Assembly (NCBI RefSeq): GCF_900163965.1
Contig: NZ_FULE01000016.1
Span: 1 to 64,000, forward strand
Origin: Vibrio ruber DSM 16370
Lineage (GTDB): Bacteria; Pseudomonadota; Gammaproteobacteria; Enterobacterales; Vibrionaceae
DNA length: 64,000 nucleotides
Direction of reading: 5' to 3'
Below are positions 63,631 to 64,000 of this stretch, one piece after another. The notes under the pieces were generated by a model. That model was not told where the DNA came from. It made no database searches and saw only the letters and a list, made by a program, of their open reading frames with translations. The stretch's first letter is position 1. Each line of letters opens with the position of its first letter. The position numbers and the translations under genes were made by a program.

Positions 63631-64000
63631 ATGGATGTAATAGCACCCAATCAAGAAAATCGTCTGCTGGACTTAATTATTGTCGGTGGCGGCATTAATG
63701 GTGCCGGAATTGCTGCTGATGCTGCCGGACGGGGCTTATCTGTCGGGCTTTATGAAGCACAAGATTTTGCCTCTGCGACCTCCTCATCCAGCTCTAAGCT
63801 GATTCACGGGGGATTGCGCTATTTGGAACATTATGAATTTCGTTTAGTCGCGGAAGCGCTTGCCGAACGAGAAATTCTGTTGAGAAAAGCCCCTCATGTT
63901 GCACGTCCGATGCGCTTTCGATTGCCACACCGACCTTATCTCCGGCCTGCGTGGATGATTCGCTGCGGACTGTTTTTATATGATCATCTCGGCAAGCGAA
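63631..64000 (+). CDS. glpD: Aerobic glycerol-3-phosphate dehydrogenase, N-terminal part
   Basis: The first ~123 codons of GlpD, the membrane-bound FAD enzyme that oxidises glycerol-3-phosphate to dihydroxyacetone phosphate and feeds electrons to quinone. The FAD motif IIVGGGINGAGIAADAAGRG (residues 16-35) and the next block SSSSSKLIHGGLRYLEHYEFRLV match the family. ATG at 63631 follows GAGG. The gene runs past the window edge. Confidence 0.95.
   Translation, partial: MDVIAPNQENRLLDLIIVGGGINGAGIAADAAGRGLSVGLYEAQDFASATSSSSSKLIHGGLRYLEHYEFRLVAEALAEREILLRKAPHVARPMRFRLPHRPYLRPAWMIRCGLFLYDHLGKR

Overview
The window looks like part of the main chromosome of a Vibrio species (Gammaproteobacteria). 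Evidence is the gene order yejM-yejL / yejK-asd, rne / rluC-maf-yceD-rpmF-plsX-fabH-fabD-fabG-acpP-fabF-pabC-mltG-tmk-holB-tatD-ptsG, plus pykA, mlc, cheV, sohB and glpT/glpR/glpD, all with vibrio-like protein sequences. A pectate lyase, a rhamnogalacturonan lyase and a plant-toxin-like NLP protein suggest a plant-associated (salt-marsh or rhizosphere) vibrio; that lifestyle is inference.

Left end (1-6091) is a mobile region. An IS3-family element runs off the left edge and its terminal inverted repeat (220-232) cuts an integrase-like gene. Next is a compact AT-rich element of about 5.3 kb bounded by 62-bp perfect direct repeats (721-782 and 5998-6059). The right repeat lies inside an intact tRNA-Ser(UGA) gene. 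The element carries a tyrosine recombinase, a RepL-like replication initiator with an unknown partner, a relaxase-like Mob protein with an unusual metal-binding motif, a small membrane protein between 46-bp repeats, and two non-coding zones dense in hairpins (candidate replication origin and oriT). It reads as an integrated, mobilizable, plasmid-like element.

Core chromosome (6262-33518): tRNA-Pro; envelope regulator yejM; nucleoid protein yejK; asd; a voltage-gated K+ channel with a zinc ribbon; adhE behind a candidate FNR promoter; a SulP transporter preceded by a free-standing promoter-terminator pair (candidate small RNA or attenuator); rne with a long leader; then the rluC to tatD run, including the complete fatty-acid cluster.

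Middle (33970-51051): ptsG with a structured leader; an unknown outer-membrane-like protein; an NSS amino-acid transporter with its 32-residue subunit; an undescribed 29-residue membrane peptide coupled to a patatin-like lipase behind a palindromic operator; pykA; mlc (repressor family that controls ptsG); cheV; yciK / sohB; a GlxA-type AraC regulator overlapping an MFS gene tail to tail; and a MerR regulator-metal permease operon with a textbook MerR promoter.

Right end (51063-64000): a porin; divergent PL4 and PL1 pectin lyases with a near-consensus KdgR box; a large AsmA-like DUF748 protein; glpT; an NLP toxin-like gene; glpR and the start of glpD. The pectin lyases and the NLP point to attack on plant tissue. 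The glp genes take up and oxidise glycerol-3-phosphate and carry GlpR-like half-sites.
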